The notes under the pieces were generated by a model that was not told where the DNA came from, did not search any database, and saw only the letters and a program-made list of their open reading frames with translations. This document shows, in pieces, positions 26,730-35,356 of a stretch of 64,000 bases of DNA. Made by a program: the position numbers and the translations under genes. This DNA comes from Hydractinia symbiolongicarpus (taxonomy: Eukaryota; Cnidaria; Hydrozoa; Anthoathecata; Hydractiniidae), in assembly GCF_029227915.1 (NCBI RefSeq), contig NC_079881.1, positions 4,774,001-4,838,000 on the forward strand, in the 5' to 3' direction. Within the stretch, counting starts at the first letter, position 1. Every line of letters starts with the position of its first letter.

Positions 26730-27865
26730 CGTCAGATGTTTTTGGATGATTTTACTGTATAATACAGGAGCAACTTACAATGGTTTCTTTCCGTTCATAA
26801 TAACTAATTAATGCTTTTATGTCTAAATGACGTCACACAAAATTGTGTCTATTCTAAATCGACGTCTACACACAATACATACAACAACACATACAACAAG
26901 ACTTAGAACTAAATCAATTGTGGTATACGTGGCGTTTGATTAGACTGGCCCATTGTGGCTAAATGAACAAAATTTGGACACTTTGCTCTCAGTTCTCAAT
27001 GATAATTTTTTTTAAAAAAATACACGGTTGTCCACGGAAATTTTTAAGATAAATAGCAAAAGAAGGAGAGACCTAAGACGAAGCTGAATAAATTTCCCAA
27101 ACATAACAAACAATTGTCTGGAATTTTTAACCTCGTTCTTAAGCCTTTTTGTCTCTTACTAGCGCAGGAGAGAGGCAACAGGCTCTGGGATCGTGGTTGC
27201 GTAATTTCAATAAAAATATTTGCGTCACAAAATTGGCAGTTTTGACTCTTTTCGGGATGGAAATCAAGACAGATATTATAATTTAATAATATTTGTCTTA
27301 TCTAGTTTCAATTCTCCTATAGCTCTACATTCATATAGTCAATATAAATATCCAACAATCCCGTGTGCTGTAAGTATAACTCGTGCTGATATGTTGTTGT
27401 AAATATGGTTCGTACTAAAAACGACGGTTTAACAGAAAATTATCTTACTATACAGAAAAGTGTTCGTATCCAGTAAAACTCATTTCCATTCCAATTCTGG
27501 ATAAAAATGTCTTAAAGTGATTACAATGTGGAGTTAGCTTAAGAAGTTTTATATTTTGTGACTATTTGAAATTTTATTAAGTGTCGCCAGAACCTAATAC
27601 TAAATCAAGTATAAAGATTTACAATATCCGAATTCCAATTTCATTATCTTGAAAACAAACAATAAACAGTAAGCATTCTCTGAATGACAAAGATTGAAGA
27701 AATGTTTCGTAATATATAGGAGAAGATAATTTTTGAACCAGTTTCGTGTTTATGAGCTTCTTCACACCAAGTCGTAATATAAGTTCAGAAAAATCAGGTT
27801 ATTACTTGGTCTTAGTGTAAATAAAGAACACATACCGTAAGGCTGTCTTCCTTGTTCTTCATCAT
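2877..27865 (-). CDS. KIF19: Kinesin-8 family motor, KIF19-type (split gene, 17 exons placed)
   Basis: Coding exons in order: 27865-27836, 23967-23887, 23185-23075, 20198-20111, 19882-19746, 17657-17442, 17109-17002, 16906-16828, 16348-16284, 15719-15464, 14923-14833, 14100-14023, 13848-13349, 12815-12721, [one unplaced exon], 7487-7352, 7099-6582, 3160-2877. All have AG/GT borders, and every phase agrees except across the gap. About 957 residues are placed, close to the roughly 1000 of vertebrate KIF19. The order [40 protein letters not shown] and [19 protein letters not shown] is a full plus-end kinesin motor. The neck and coiled coil ([34 protein letters not shown]) match KIF19 rather than KIF18. 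By family knowledge, KIF19 depolymerises microtubules at ciliary tips and limits cilium length. The tail is basic, Ser/Thr-rich and poorly conserved. Confidence 0.92.
3277..3337. repeat. (AAT)n microsatellite
   Basis: About 20 uninterrupted AAT/ATA trinucleotides in the last intron of the kinesin gene, 117 nt downstream of the final acceptor in plus coordinates. A simple tract, probably length-variable. Confidence 0.95.
4212..6370 (-). mobile_element. 5'-truncated LINE (jockey/CR1-like), two frames
   Basis: The frame at 6331-5003 encodes reverse transcriptase with [50 protein letters not shown] and the catalytic FADDTSLF. The LINE-like frame continues upstream to ~6370 (SPWMTNYIK). No endonuclease is present, so the copy is 5'-truncated. 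A second frame (4853-4212) holds the C-terminal domain of the same protein ([24 protein letters not shown]). A frameshift lies between the two, most likely near the T-run and G-rich stretch at 5025-5060. No poly-A tail is visible at the 3' end. The element lies in the last kinesin intron in the gene's own orientation, so it would be carried in the pre-mRNA. Confidence 0.85.
7488..8172. other. Kinesin intron without recognised exon
   Basis: AT-rich intron sequence between the kinesin exon at 7487 and the antisense LINE. A GGTGGTGGAGGGTGGTGGAG purine run is at ~7766-7785. A segment at 7640-7690 (TCTCGCAGACAGACAAACAAAATACGG) resembles, inverted, a segment at ~25945-25970, and so is probably an old dispersed repeat. 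I see no protein-coding signal that I can support. Confidence 0.5.
8181..11012 (+). mobile_element. LINE (jockey/CR1-like), nearly intact reverse transcriptase
   Basis: One frame runs from ~8180 to 10744, broken only by a TGA at 10163-10165 where related proteins have Trp. In order: the C-terminal part of an APE endonuclease ([31 protein letters not shown], then SNHFP where SDHxP is usual); reverse transcriptase ([72 protein letters not shown]); and a C-terminal domain ending at 10744. A 3' UTR and an A17 tail follow. Flanking ATTTGCAA (8173-8180 and 11013-11020) is a good target-site duplication, so the copy was truncated inside the endonuclease on insertion. It sits antisense in a kinesin intron. 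Confidence 0.9.
11021..12720. other. Kinesin intron remainder
   Basis: AT-rich intron sequence. A half-copy of the palindromic MITE ends at 11362 (CCTGGGGACGAGGTTG; left half decayed). The unplaced kinesin exon required by the phase break should lie here or in 7488-8172. The candidates I inspected near 11523-11560 and 12025-12040 have good splice signals but hit in-frame stops. Confidence 0.45.
12721..15719 (-). CDS. KIF19: KIF19 exons 10-14, end of motor and coiled-coil stalk
   Basis: Exon 10 (15719-15464) finishes the motor ([18 protein letters not shown]) and begins the neck ([18 protein letters not shown]). Exons 11 and 12 encode charged heptad-like sequence ending RHLLTIEE. Exon 13 (13848-13349, 500 nt) is the longest stalk exon, Glu/Lys-rich, and ends with DIIQG. 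Exon 14 (12815-12721) gives [20 protein letters not shown] and ends at GCG ATT before GTAAGT in phase 0. The next recognisable exon at 7487 needs an incoming phase of 1, so a coding exon of 3n+1 nt is missing between them. Confidence 0.85.
14384..14650 (-). other. Unrecognised 88-codon frame inside a kinesin intron
   Basis: The predicted product has several Cys and Trp ([17 protein letters not shown], then a Trp- and Cys-rich tail). It lies wholly in the intron between kinesin exons 11 and 12. I know no family for it. It may be a transposon relic or a chance frame. Confidence 0.2.
16503..16589. repeat. Palindromic MITE, diverged
   Basis: The left end, CATCATTCTTCTCAGGG, is a mutated CAACCTCGTTCCCAGGG. 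The right end is GACCCTGGGGAGGAGGCTG. TTCGTAA occurs on both flanks, a worn target duplication. Located in kinesin intron 8. Confidence 0.65.
17315..17425. repeat. Palindromic MITE next to a kinesin splice donor
   Basis: CACCCTCGTTTTAGGG opens the element and CCCTGGTGACGAGGGTG closes it. The interior contains TTCTTGATATGAAAGATGACGT, shared with the half-copy near 47700. The outer end lies about 16 nt from the donor of kinesin exon 6 (GTAAG, 17441-17437), so the insertion left the splice site just intact. Confidence 0.7.
17993..18947 (+). mobile_element. Composite non-autonomous element, copy A
   Basis: Shares its start (ATTACAAGCTCG...AGCTTGTATTAAAACGC) and end (ATATCATACGTCTTGTT) with copy B at 21103-22368. 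Near the left end is a tRNA-like stretch with GTGTGTTCAAATCTC, close to a polymerase III B box. This is followed by about two units of a ~120-bp tandem repeat built around GACAAAATTTGGCACAGTTAACAAAAAAAGTATGCTGAACAT. The right part (CAGACTGACC..ACGAAAATTGAAATTTCGAGGAATTTT) is also shared. It has no coding capacity and no terminal inverted repeat. It sits in kinesin intron 5. Confidence 0.6.
19746..20198 (-). CDS. KIF19: KIF19 exons 4-5, nucleotide-binding loop
   Basis: Exon 4 (20198-20111) ends within the P-loop glycine codon. Exon 5 (19882-19746) resumes with GAGCTGGCAAAACA, giving [11 protein letters not shown] across the junction (phase 1). These residues hold the ATP phosphates in all active kinesins, and no substitution is seen. 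The exon 5 product ends MSYLE, and exon 6 continues [12 protein letters not shown], the standard kinesin order. Confidence 0.9.
20552..20667. repeat. (TGCG)n microsatellite
   Basis: About 29 TGCG units with a single TGTC interruption. The tract alternates pyrimidine and purine throughout, the pattern known to favour left-handed Z-DNA. It lies in the kinesin intron between exons 3 and 4. It reads as CGCA repeats on the sense strand of the gene. Confidence 0.95.
21103..22368 (+). mobile_element. Composite non-autonomous element, copy B
   Basis: Same family and orientation as copy A, but longer. It begins with a duplicated TTACAAGCTCGTAAGCTTG and contains the same B-box-like GTGTGTTCGAATCTC. 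It carries at least three units of the ~120-bp internal repeat (GGCACAGTTAACAAAAAAAGTATG at ~21390, 21520 and 21645) and a longer unique middle (21780-22120). It ends with the shared ACTTCGTAACAGAAATCACAATTT...CATACGTCTTGTT block. It lies in kinesin intron 3. The difference in internal repeat number indicates unequal exchange or slippage after the copies separated. Confidence 0.6.
22870..23073. repeat. Degenerate minisatellite abutting exon 3 donor
   Basis: About ten copies of a 17-22 bp unit of the type ACGTTATCGGTAACATCAT, with variants AAATTATCAGTAAC and CGTTATCGACAAC. The array runs right up to the 5' splice site of kinesin exon 3 (donor at 23074-23073). Confidence 0.85.
23237..23310. repeat. 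Palindromic MITE
   Basis: CAACCTTGTCCCCAG at the left and CCTGGGGACGAGGCCG at the right, with an internal GGTTCTTTTAT / ATAAAAGAACC inverted pair, so the whole element folds. GAGCG lies on both flanks. It sits 52 nt upstream of the acceptor of kinesin exon 3 and could overlap the branch-point region. Confidence 0.75.
23697..23877. repeat. 32-bp minisatellite abutting exon 2 donor
   Basis: Five and a half copies with an exact 32-bp period (CGAACATTA at 23709, 23741, 23773, 23805 and 23837; partial copy at 23869). Each unit is of the form TATCGATTTTCGAACATTAAACGCG. The array stops about 10 nt from the donor of kinesin exon 2 (GTTAGT, 23886-23881). There are no unique spacers, so it is a minisatellite and not a CRISPR. 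Confidence 0.95.
24696..24781. repeat. Palindromic MITE, worn copy
   Basis: The left end, CAACTCCGTACCCAG, and the right end, CCTAAGAACGAGGTCG, are recognisable. Target duplication is not visible. Confidence 0.5.
25536..25624. repeat. Palindromic MITE
   Basis: CAATCTCGTTCCCAGGGC...TTTTTGTCTCTCATCAGCGC opens it. The complementary GCAAAAAGAGACAACAGATC...TTGGAAACAAGGTTG closes it. AGATC lies on both sides. Confidence 0.7.
25900..26728 (+). mobile_element. 3' end of a retrotransposed sequence with A52 tail
   Basis: A polyadenylation signal AATAAA (26667-26672) is followed after four bases by 52 uninterrupted A residues (26677-26728), the mark of target-primed reverse transcription of a polyadenylated RNA. 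The body upstream has no recognisable coding sequence, so it may be a LINE 3' UTR or a SINE. The left limit is a guess. The long intact A-run implies recent insertion. Confidence 0.55.
27129..27199. repeat. Palindromic MITE
   Basis: AACCTCGTTCTTAAGCC opens it and GGCTCTGGGATCGTGGTTG closes it. The internal CTTTTTGTCTC is shared with the copy at 25536. It is about 640 nt into intron 1 of the kinesin. Confidence 0.65.
27836..27865 (-). CDS. KIF19: KIF19 first coding exon (10 codons)
   Basis: Reading down the minus strand: ATG ATG AAG AAC AAG GAA and on to ACG, followed by the donor GTATGTG. The peptide [10 protein letters not shown] joins in phase 0 to VAVRIRPI at 23967. An in-frame TAA lies shortly upstream of the ATG pair, which supports this start. 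Vertebrate KIF19 also begins with a short polar Met-Lys segment before the first motor strand. Such a small exon is easily missed by gene finders; I rely on the donor, the phase and the peptide match together. Confidence 0.78.
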
Positions 27866-29690
27866 CAAGTTGTAAACAGGTTAAAACAGAGGAGTTTTTC
27901 TTTTGGTTCATGTGTGATTTTAAAAATTTATAACATTTGAATTCAACATATAATTCTTTAATATTTTAATAGTAAAATAAAAAAAAAGGAAAGAAAAGTG
28001 TCTTAGATAGTTAACATATATTTACTGTGTAACAATAGTAATCATTATATTTGCGCCATTTTATCTTAGTTTTACATATTAATTATTTTTATTTGCAACT
28101 AGTGTTTTTATTTTTTACAAATACTCCATCGCGGATCCTCATTTTGTATGAAATTGTGAAATTAAATTTATTTTGAAAAATTTATTCTCCAGAGAAAATC
28201 CTTTTTTTTACTAATTGTCGATAAATCAACTTTTGAAAGCATCTCTATCAACGGAGAAGGGTGTTATTTACTATCAATGGAGAAGAGCGTTATGTTGCTA
28301 TTTTGTCACTTATTATTCGAAACACATGCCGATTCATCAGCAAAGAATCGAACAGAGTTATAATATATTCATAATGGTGAAAATTTAATAAACCACAAAA
28401 AATACATTACGACGTTGGGTACGCAACAATATTTGTCTGTAGAGATATTGTGGTCGATTCGCATAGTTGAAAGTGGTTGCCCATAGCAACTAAGTTTTGT
28501 ACCACTGTGACCTAACCAGATGAGTAGGGCCATCACTTAGCAACAGAGCAATATAAGTGGGAAAAAGAAATCTAGATTAAAACATTTATTTTTTCGAATG
28601 GTAAGAGAAAATTTTTTATACTTTTGGTATAAGTAGAACATGACGTCATCATCATGACTCTTCTTTTATTACCCCTTTTCGCTTTTTTATTTTGGAGACG
28701 GCAAAAAGAAGAAGGCCGTTCTTCGCGCCGTCCTTAATATATAAAAACGAAAAGGGCTCCTGGGGACTAGGTTGCTTAAATAATCATAATCCCTTTATTT
28801 CTTTACGCGCCCAGATGTGAATTGTTCTGTAGAGTAACAAAAGACGCACCATCTTAGAAGTGGTTTAGTTGGTGTGTTCAGCTGTATTTGTCACTTGAGA
28901 TGCTCTTGACTTCTCCCGAAACTTTTGTCAAATATTGTAGAACTCGTGTTAATCCCTAATCATTGTAACACTTCGGGAAAAGTAGTGTAAAGATGTACTA
29001 AAGTCTTACGTTTGGAAATTTGACAGTTAATTCTGAATACTGATTTTCTTAATTGAAACTAATCAGGTTCAAATTCTACAAGAAGAAGATTCTGCAATCT
29101 TTTTAACACTACTTAGCTGGTACGCTCTTCATTTTGTTTGAAAAAACTGCGATTCTATAGCCATCTCCTAATCTTGGGTGACTTAGTGCAGATGTGAAAA
29201 AGAATGACATGGTGAAAATAGAAAGTAAAAATTCGCCTACATGATAAGGTTGAAAAACATGCGGCCAATTACAGGCAAAGCATTAAATAAACAAAGAATA
29301 AGCATGCACGATTTCCATCTTAATCTTTAACTGTCGTGCGCAGTTGAAAATATTAGATTTGAAGGGGCGTTAAAAATGCCATTTGCTGGGCGCCAAAAAA
29401 ATTGAATTACATACCCTTTAAAATGGTCGAAAAGTGGCGAAGAGACGATTTTAATACCTTTTATGTTATCTCTTTAAATAAACATTTTTCCAACAATTGA
29501 CATTTTCTCGGCCCTTTGTTTCACATTTTCTTCTATTTTTCCCATATCGTTTTTATTTAGATTTTAATCAAATATTAACTATTTTTTAGCTATATTTTTT
29601 TAAATAGGACACATTTGTAAAGCAGATATTTTAGTTGAAATGTTTTATCCTGTATAAATATTGATAAATAAATAAATAAAATAGAGAGCA
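27866..29690. other. Intergenic region upstream of the kinesin
   Basis: Should contain the kinesin promoter and 5' leader on the minus strand. An A/T-rich leader with an in-frame stop precedes the ATG pair at 27865. A MITE-like palindrome lies at ~28660-28772 (CCCCTTTTCG...CGAAAAGGGC, with a CTGGGGACTAGGTTG end). No coding exon is recognised. Confidence 0.5.
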
Positions 29691-31120
29691 CTCTTGAAAT
29701 TCAGTTTGGAGCTGATGAAAGATACCCTAGGGAGACAGGTTCTATTTTGTTGAACGAATATCTATCAAGAGATTAAGAACTTTGAAATTATTTATTTAAT
29801 AGGACAAACAGTCAATAGAACAGGCTTAGAAATAAAAGCACGCTTCCTGTTATTCTTATGCTCGGTTTAATTACTTCCACTTTGAAATTCAGGTTTTCTA
29901 TTTGTCGTGTTTCTCTTCACTAGGAATTAGACTTGTGGATGGGCAAAGGCGTGAATATACCACTATTATATCACTATTTTGACTACCTATCTTGAGTGAC
30001 CAATATCTCCAATATTTGTAGCTTTGTATTACCCGACTGTAAGAATAGAAAGGAAAACGCTAATTCGACCATCTAATGACTATAAATCTCAAGTCTAATT
30101 GATGACGAGTAAACTCTGACAAGTTCAATTTAGAAGGTACACCGCTTTCTCATTCATTACGCAAAACAACATTTAACATTCACAATTGTAATATATTGCC
30201 TAGAAGGGCTTAAAAATATCGTCTGGTAATCGCATTTAACATCGACCAAGAGTTGGAAAGCTCTCAGAAATAAAAATGTTGTTGTTATGGACGTTGCTAT
30301 GCTGTTATTTCTGCTTTGATTGCAAAAGTGAAAGATTGCACCATCTTAATTAAATATTTATTATGTGAATTATTAGCCACCATATTTTGAAGCAAATTTG
30401 CTTGTTGTGTGAAAATACGTAGGTGATTATTATAACATTTCTATAAATTTTGACCTATTAAAGTTTCTATTTTTTTCCCTTAAATTCCCGCTGACGAATT
30501 TGCAGGAATTTTTTTCAACGGTTGAAATCCCCAGATAGCTTAACATGAACTTAAAACAAGTTCAGTTATAATTAATAATTTTAATTATGACGTAATTATG
30601 GCTTGGACTTAACGATGTCATTTTAATAATAAAAAAGCTGATTAAGCCGTCTCATTTATGTCTATTGTTGGGAAATCGTGACTCATATTTTCAAATTCGT
30701 ACATAGACCTCTTTGCTTGGCGTTATAATGTAGAAAAACAAAAGCTCTGGGGCAAGGATGCTACATTTCACCACAAGGAGCATCATAAGCAATCTGGTAT
30801 TTACTACCAAGCCCTTTTCCATGATCTACTTATCAGTTGCTATAAACTTAGTATAAGCGACGAAAAAAACCTTTCAGACACATCATAATATCCTGCTGTT
30901 GTCAAGCTTTGTGAATTATTGTTTATATAAATTATATAAAGCAAATACCACCCTCCGAGATTTTCTCTTCACCGCAGAGGTTTTTTATAAGTTATCTTCG
31001 ATGTTAGGACTTTCCAAGTTCGTTGACTCAATAAAAATAACCGGCCCCTCCTAGAAAAATGCCTTTATATAATATCCACAATGTTATTAATTCAAACATC
31101 AAGACAAGCGAAAAATTATA

Positions 31121-31782
31121 ATGGCGACTTTAATATTGGATCCGGAAGAGCGGCTAAGAGAGGTAGGGATATGGTACAAAAATTTTGAAAACACACACAA
31201 AAAAGGGAATAATGAGTACCCAGGACCTTTCATGTTTTCTTATTATCATCTAAGTCTATATCAGCATGTGATGAGTTCTTTTACTTCATTATAGTTACTC
31301 CAGATCAACAAAGCATGGAAGGAAAGTTATGACAAGCTGTCTGAAGAAAACCAAACACTGAAGAACCTATTATTGGCTTCTGCAAGAGAATGTGACAGGG
31401 ACCGGTATAGCAGACCAAGAAAGCTTCTGCTATCAAAACACCAGATACTGAAGCAACAAGAACGGGTACGAATTATAATAATGGTTGGAAACGCCTTTCA
31501 AACCTATTAAGTATATCTTAAGATGAAATAACAGTATGGTTAGTAGATTGTGGTGGATTGTACAACATCATTAACTTTTTATTTTGTCATCTTGTTGACT
31601 ACCATTGTAACAAACACTGTTATTTTTAATCTTATGTATTGCCTTATTTGTTTCACATAAAAATTTCTAATGTATATATATATTTTTAGGCAATTATGTT
31701 GCACTCAGTACCAGGACTTCATATTCCTGGCACATTTATTGCTACAAACGTGGAGAGAGATGGTATAATGCAGAAGATGTAG
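31121..31782 (+). CDS. Small coiled-coil-like protein, copy 1 (three exons)
   Basis: Exons 31121-31162, 31295-31465 and 31690-31782 (stop TAG), each with AG/GT borders and joining in phase 0, give 101 residues. The start MATLILDPEERLRE is followed by a helical, heptad-like stretch (LLQINKAWKESYDKLSEENQ, TLKNLLLA). Next comes a basic segment (RDRYSRPRKLLLSK) and a tail, LHSVPGLHIPGTFIATN. An AATAAA signal lies at 31843-31848, 60 nt past the stop. There is no signal peptide or membrane segment. I do not recognise the family. Heptads and lack of Cys suggest a cytosolic or nuclear interaction protein, but that is inference. A near-identical paralog is at 40313. Confidence 0.75.
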
Positions 31783-34700
31783 CTATGATATTCACATCGA
31801 AGCAGCTGAAGTAGCAATGTAAAATTGTGGTTTATGATGAAAAATAAAGTTTAAATTAATTGATGTGTAATATATGCGGTGAACCGTTTTGTGTGTAACT
31901 TATTTAAGAACTTTTAACCTGAGTTTTCCTGTTTTTTTTTGTGTGCATTGTGTAATGATAAGCTTTTAATAACTATTAATAACATGTAATGAATAGATTA
32001 CTTGTCATGGCAATTACTTAGCATTTGTTAATTCTTTTTTATGGTAACGACGGGTGTGTCAGCTGGGGATTTGTCAACTGTTGTTGTGTCAGTTGCTAAT
32101 AGCATCTGCTAGAAACGTGGCATGGAAACGTGGCATGAAATGGAAATTGATGCTGTTTCATGCACTTTCTTTGCAGCAAACGTTTCAGCGACTTGTCTGA
32201 ATACGCGTTTTAATTTCACATTTTTTTCGCATGTTTTTTTTTTTTAAAGTGGTTTCCTACATATTCCCAAAAAACTTATTTTCTTAAGTTTCTTAACTTT
32301 TTGCAAGTGGTTTAAATAGAAAAATACTAAAACATAAGCGCTACAAAAAGCACTGGGTACGAATGTGTCCATACGTTTACATTAGGTGTGAAAAACAGAA
32401 ACAAAGTAAATATAGTAACGAGACAGTTTCAATTTTCTTTTAAATCCTTCAAAAAAAACACGTTTATTGAATTTTCAAGATGTCACTCACGTGTGAATTT
32501 TACTGTTGTTAAACACTATTCTTAACCTCAGACCGCTTTGAGATACCAAAGAGGTCCGGGGACGGGAACATTTTCTTGTTAGCGCAAGGATGATAGTGTC
32601 CTTGTTGTTGTTAGTAAACAATACGCTTGGCAAAAAAAGCAACAACACATATTTTTGTAACCTTTGAAAAGATAGGTACAGGTGACTCTCTCTAATTCGA
32701 ACAAATTCAAAGTTAACGTCAAATTTCGTTAAAAACCTCTCATAAATGAACCTCCATAATTCGATACTCTCTAATTTGATAAACTTTCTAATTCGATCTA
32801 GATTTTAGGTCAATACGGATAAATTCTTGAGTGTAAAAAGGCCCTAACCACAGTTTCGAACCATATTTCGAATTTATAAGATGTAAATAGGGCCGTTGAT
32901 TTAGAAAGTAGGCTGAATAAATAACAGTCAAATAATGATGACTATTTCCAAAGATCTTAGAAGATCTTTGGAAATGTCTTTAATATACGGTACTGCACTG
33001 ATGAAAAATGTTTGTTTGATTCATTTTCGCGAGTTTACAAAGATTTCTCTCTGTAATTCGATTTTATCTACTTTGCCGTATATAAATTGAATATAGAGAG
33101 ACTCTCTTTTCGACATGCTGGCCACCACCTTTTTAGGGCGAGTTTCTTAGTTAGGTGTCCTCTAACCGGTGCTTGTAAAAGACTTCGTAGTGGATAGGCG
33201 GGGTCCCCGTATACACAGTGGTTATCTATAAACTGTGTTGGAGTACTGTTGAAGGTCTCCTGGGAGATTTGAGGCTGCTAACATTCCGCTATCGTGCCTT
33301 TGTCCTTCCATTGGTCCAAATAAGTTTGCTAAAAAACCATTTGGGGCCACAACGGATTGAAATTTGAGGGCATGAACTCGTTGGTGTCCATTGTATAATG
33401 CACGTTAGTTTTCGCCAAGCCGACATACTGGCCGAACTGTTCCATCCACAAATCCCTAACAATTTTGTAATGCAGCACCTTTATAATGGACTACTTAAGT
33501 GTAGCGTTCTAATTCTGGCTGTATCGGAGTATCTGTATGAGTATGCAAATCTTTTTAGTAGTGCACAAACGACTCAATTAATTTGAAAACAAAGCAATTG
33601 GGACAGGTGATACGTTCTGGGATCTGAAAAACTTGGGCTAGCCTGTACATGTCAGAATGATAAAAAAAGAAGGAAATTCTGATTTACATTCAGCATCAGT
33701 CATCAAATCCAAGTCAAATGTATTGTGCTTCCAATAGGGAAAATCTAAATTTTTGCTAGTGTTAGTATCGAAAAGTGACGCAAATTCATCATCTTCAGTC
33801 GTATTTTAGTCATAGGCGACCAGGAGTACATTCCTCGTGTCACGGAAGGTAGCCATATTTGTTTACATGTTTTCCCGCCATCCAAAAGGGGACCCCAAAC
33901 GTACTTGATCCAATCCCTTTTCATGAAATCCCGTACTGATACGCCCCGTCTTTACTTAAGGTCGCTTATACTTCAGAGAGAACTGAAACAAAGTGAAAAA
34001 AGGGATGAAAGTGGTTGATACTATTTTTAACCGATAGAAAGCTAACCGATAGCTTTAAACTGTTTTTTATAACAATGTGACCAGCGTCAAATGTGCTGTT
34101 ATTGGTTGTACGAATAGCCAATATAAAATTTGAAATTGTAACAACATGATGTCGTCAAAGACCTTTTATGTTTAATATAGAGAGAAGATGATAATAATTT
34201 CTAAAAAAATTGCTAACACATCCTTTACACTAGGAATACCCTTGGCTTTTCCAGTTGTGTAGCATAAAGTGTTACATCACAAATCCACTTTTTGTTTTGA
34301 AACAGACGTAAATAAAATACACTCTGGTGCTAGTTCTTTCATGGCTCCTGCATGGTTCTTGCATGGTTCTTGCAAGGAATTGGCAATATGGGTAAGCGCA
34401 ATATTTTTCGTGCATTCAACAAGTGGATCGAAAGTATTTTTTGTGTTAACATTAGAGCGTGCATTTATTTGAGGAGATTATAAAGGTAACATCACGAGTA
34501 AGCAAAACATGTCTGTATCCATTTAACGTTTCTATACATTTTGAAAAGAAAAACCATGTGACAAGATAGCATCAGAACTAGCATCGATTGTCTCTATCAT
34601 AAATATAACTTTTCGTCGATGATTCTACTCGCGTTATTTGAAATTTCTAACCTAGAAGGCTAGGTCAAACCATGGATGTAGGAAAAGTACATCCATGGTC

Positions 34701-34980
34701 AAACACATTGTTTACACTAGAAAAGCATTGGATTCTTCAGCTGAATAGAGTTACAGTCAACAAGTGTATCGAAAGTCTCTTTCCATGGTAACACCAAAAT
34801 ATTGTCGAGGTTTAAAATCATTTCTCTCATTTTTATGATAAAATGATTTAGAAACCTTTCATAAAGCTTCGGAAACAAGGAAATATTTTTCATGCGTGGG
34901 TGCCAATTTATGAAACAAATTTTCATGTAGCTACTAAGAAAGATGGCGGTTGCAAAAAAAAAACGTGGGTAAGGGTCCAA
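31783..34980. other. Intergenic part of unit 1, partly unit-specific
   Basis: Up to ~32420 it matches unit 2 at 41025-41650. The following 2.5 kb is unique to unit 1 and contains a pogo/Tigger-like MITE (32684-33106) and a worn palindromic MITE half at 32524-32569. The G+C-richer stretch at 33100-33480 has no open frame I can assign and may be part of an unrecognised insertion. Confidence 0.5.
32684..33106. mobile_element. Possible Tigger/pogo-type MITE
   Basis: The left end GACTCTCTCTAATTCGAA is matched imperfectly, in inverted orientation, by the right end TTGAATATAGAGAGACTCTC. The interior repeats CTCTAATTCGAT-like strings (32760-32800, 33050) and contains the palindrome AAAGATCTTAGAAGATCTTT. 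AATTCGA-rich ends of this type are usual in pogo-group elements. No target duplication is proven. Confidence 0.45.
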
Positions 34981-35245
34981 TTAAGAGTTGTTTTTTTTGT
35001 TTCAGCTTTTTATTATTTGAATCAGCTAACACAAATAAAAGAACTGTAGCAATTGCTTCAAATGCGTTGGCCGCCATCTTTGTTGTAATCTGAATCAAAT
35101 TTTAAAGTTAGAATGCTTGATATTTGTTTCAAACCTGGTCAGCATTTTATTCCTAATACTCAATGATTGCCAGGGCAACCTTAATAGCCACCCGTAAACA
35201 AAAAAATCGTAAAGGGAATATCATCCACCACAACGTCAAACAACA

Positions 35246-35356
35246 CAACCTCGATCCCAGGGCCTGTAGCGTTTTTTATATGAGGATGAAACGCTCGTAC
35301 GCGTATGTGTTTCACCCTCATATCAAACTACGCTACAGGCCCTGGGATCGAGGTCG
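35246..35356. repeat. Near-perfect 111-bp palindromic MITE
   Basis: CAACCTCGATCCCAGGGCCT at the left, with a matching AGGCCCTGGGATCGAGGTCG at the right. The inner arms GTAGCGTTTTTTATATGAGG and CCTCATATCAAACTACGC pair as well, so almost the whole element is one hairpin. The flanks CAAACAACA (35237-35245) and CGAACAACA (35357-35365) agree at 8 of 9 positions. The high arm identity implies a recent copy or arm conversion. Confidence 0.85.

Larger units (their letters stand above)
23968..27835. other. Kinesin intron 1 (3.9 kb)
   Basis: Holds MITEs (24696-24781, 25536-25624, 27129-27199), a pyrimidine-rich low-complexity block at 25200-25320, (CT)n at 25440-25452, and the 3' end of a retrotransposed sequence with a long A tail at 26728. 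No coding exon is recognised. Large first introns often hold regulatory elements, but none is identifiable here. Confidence 0.6.
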
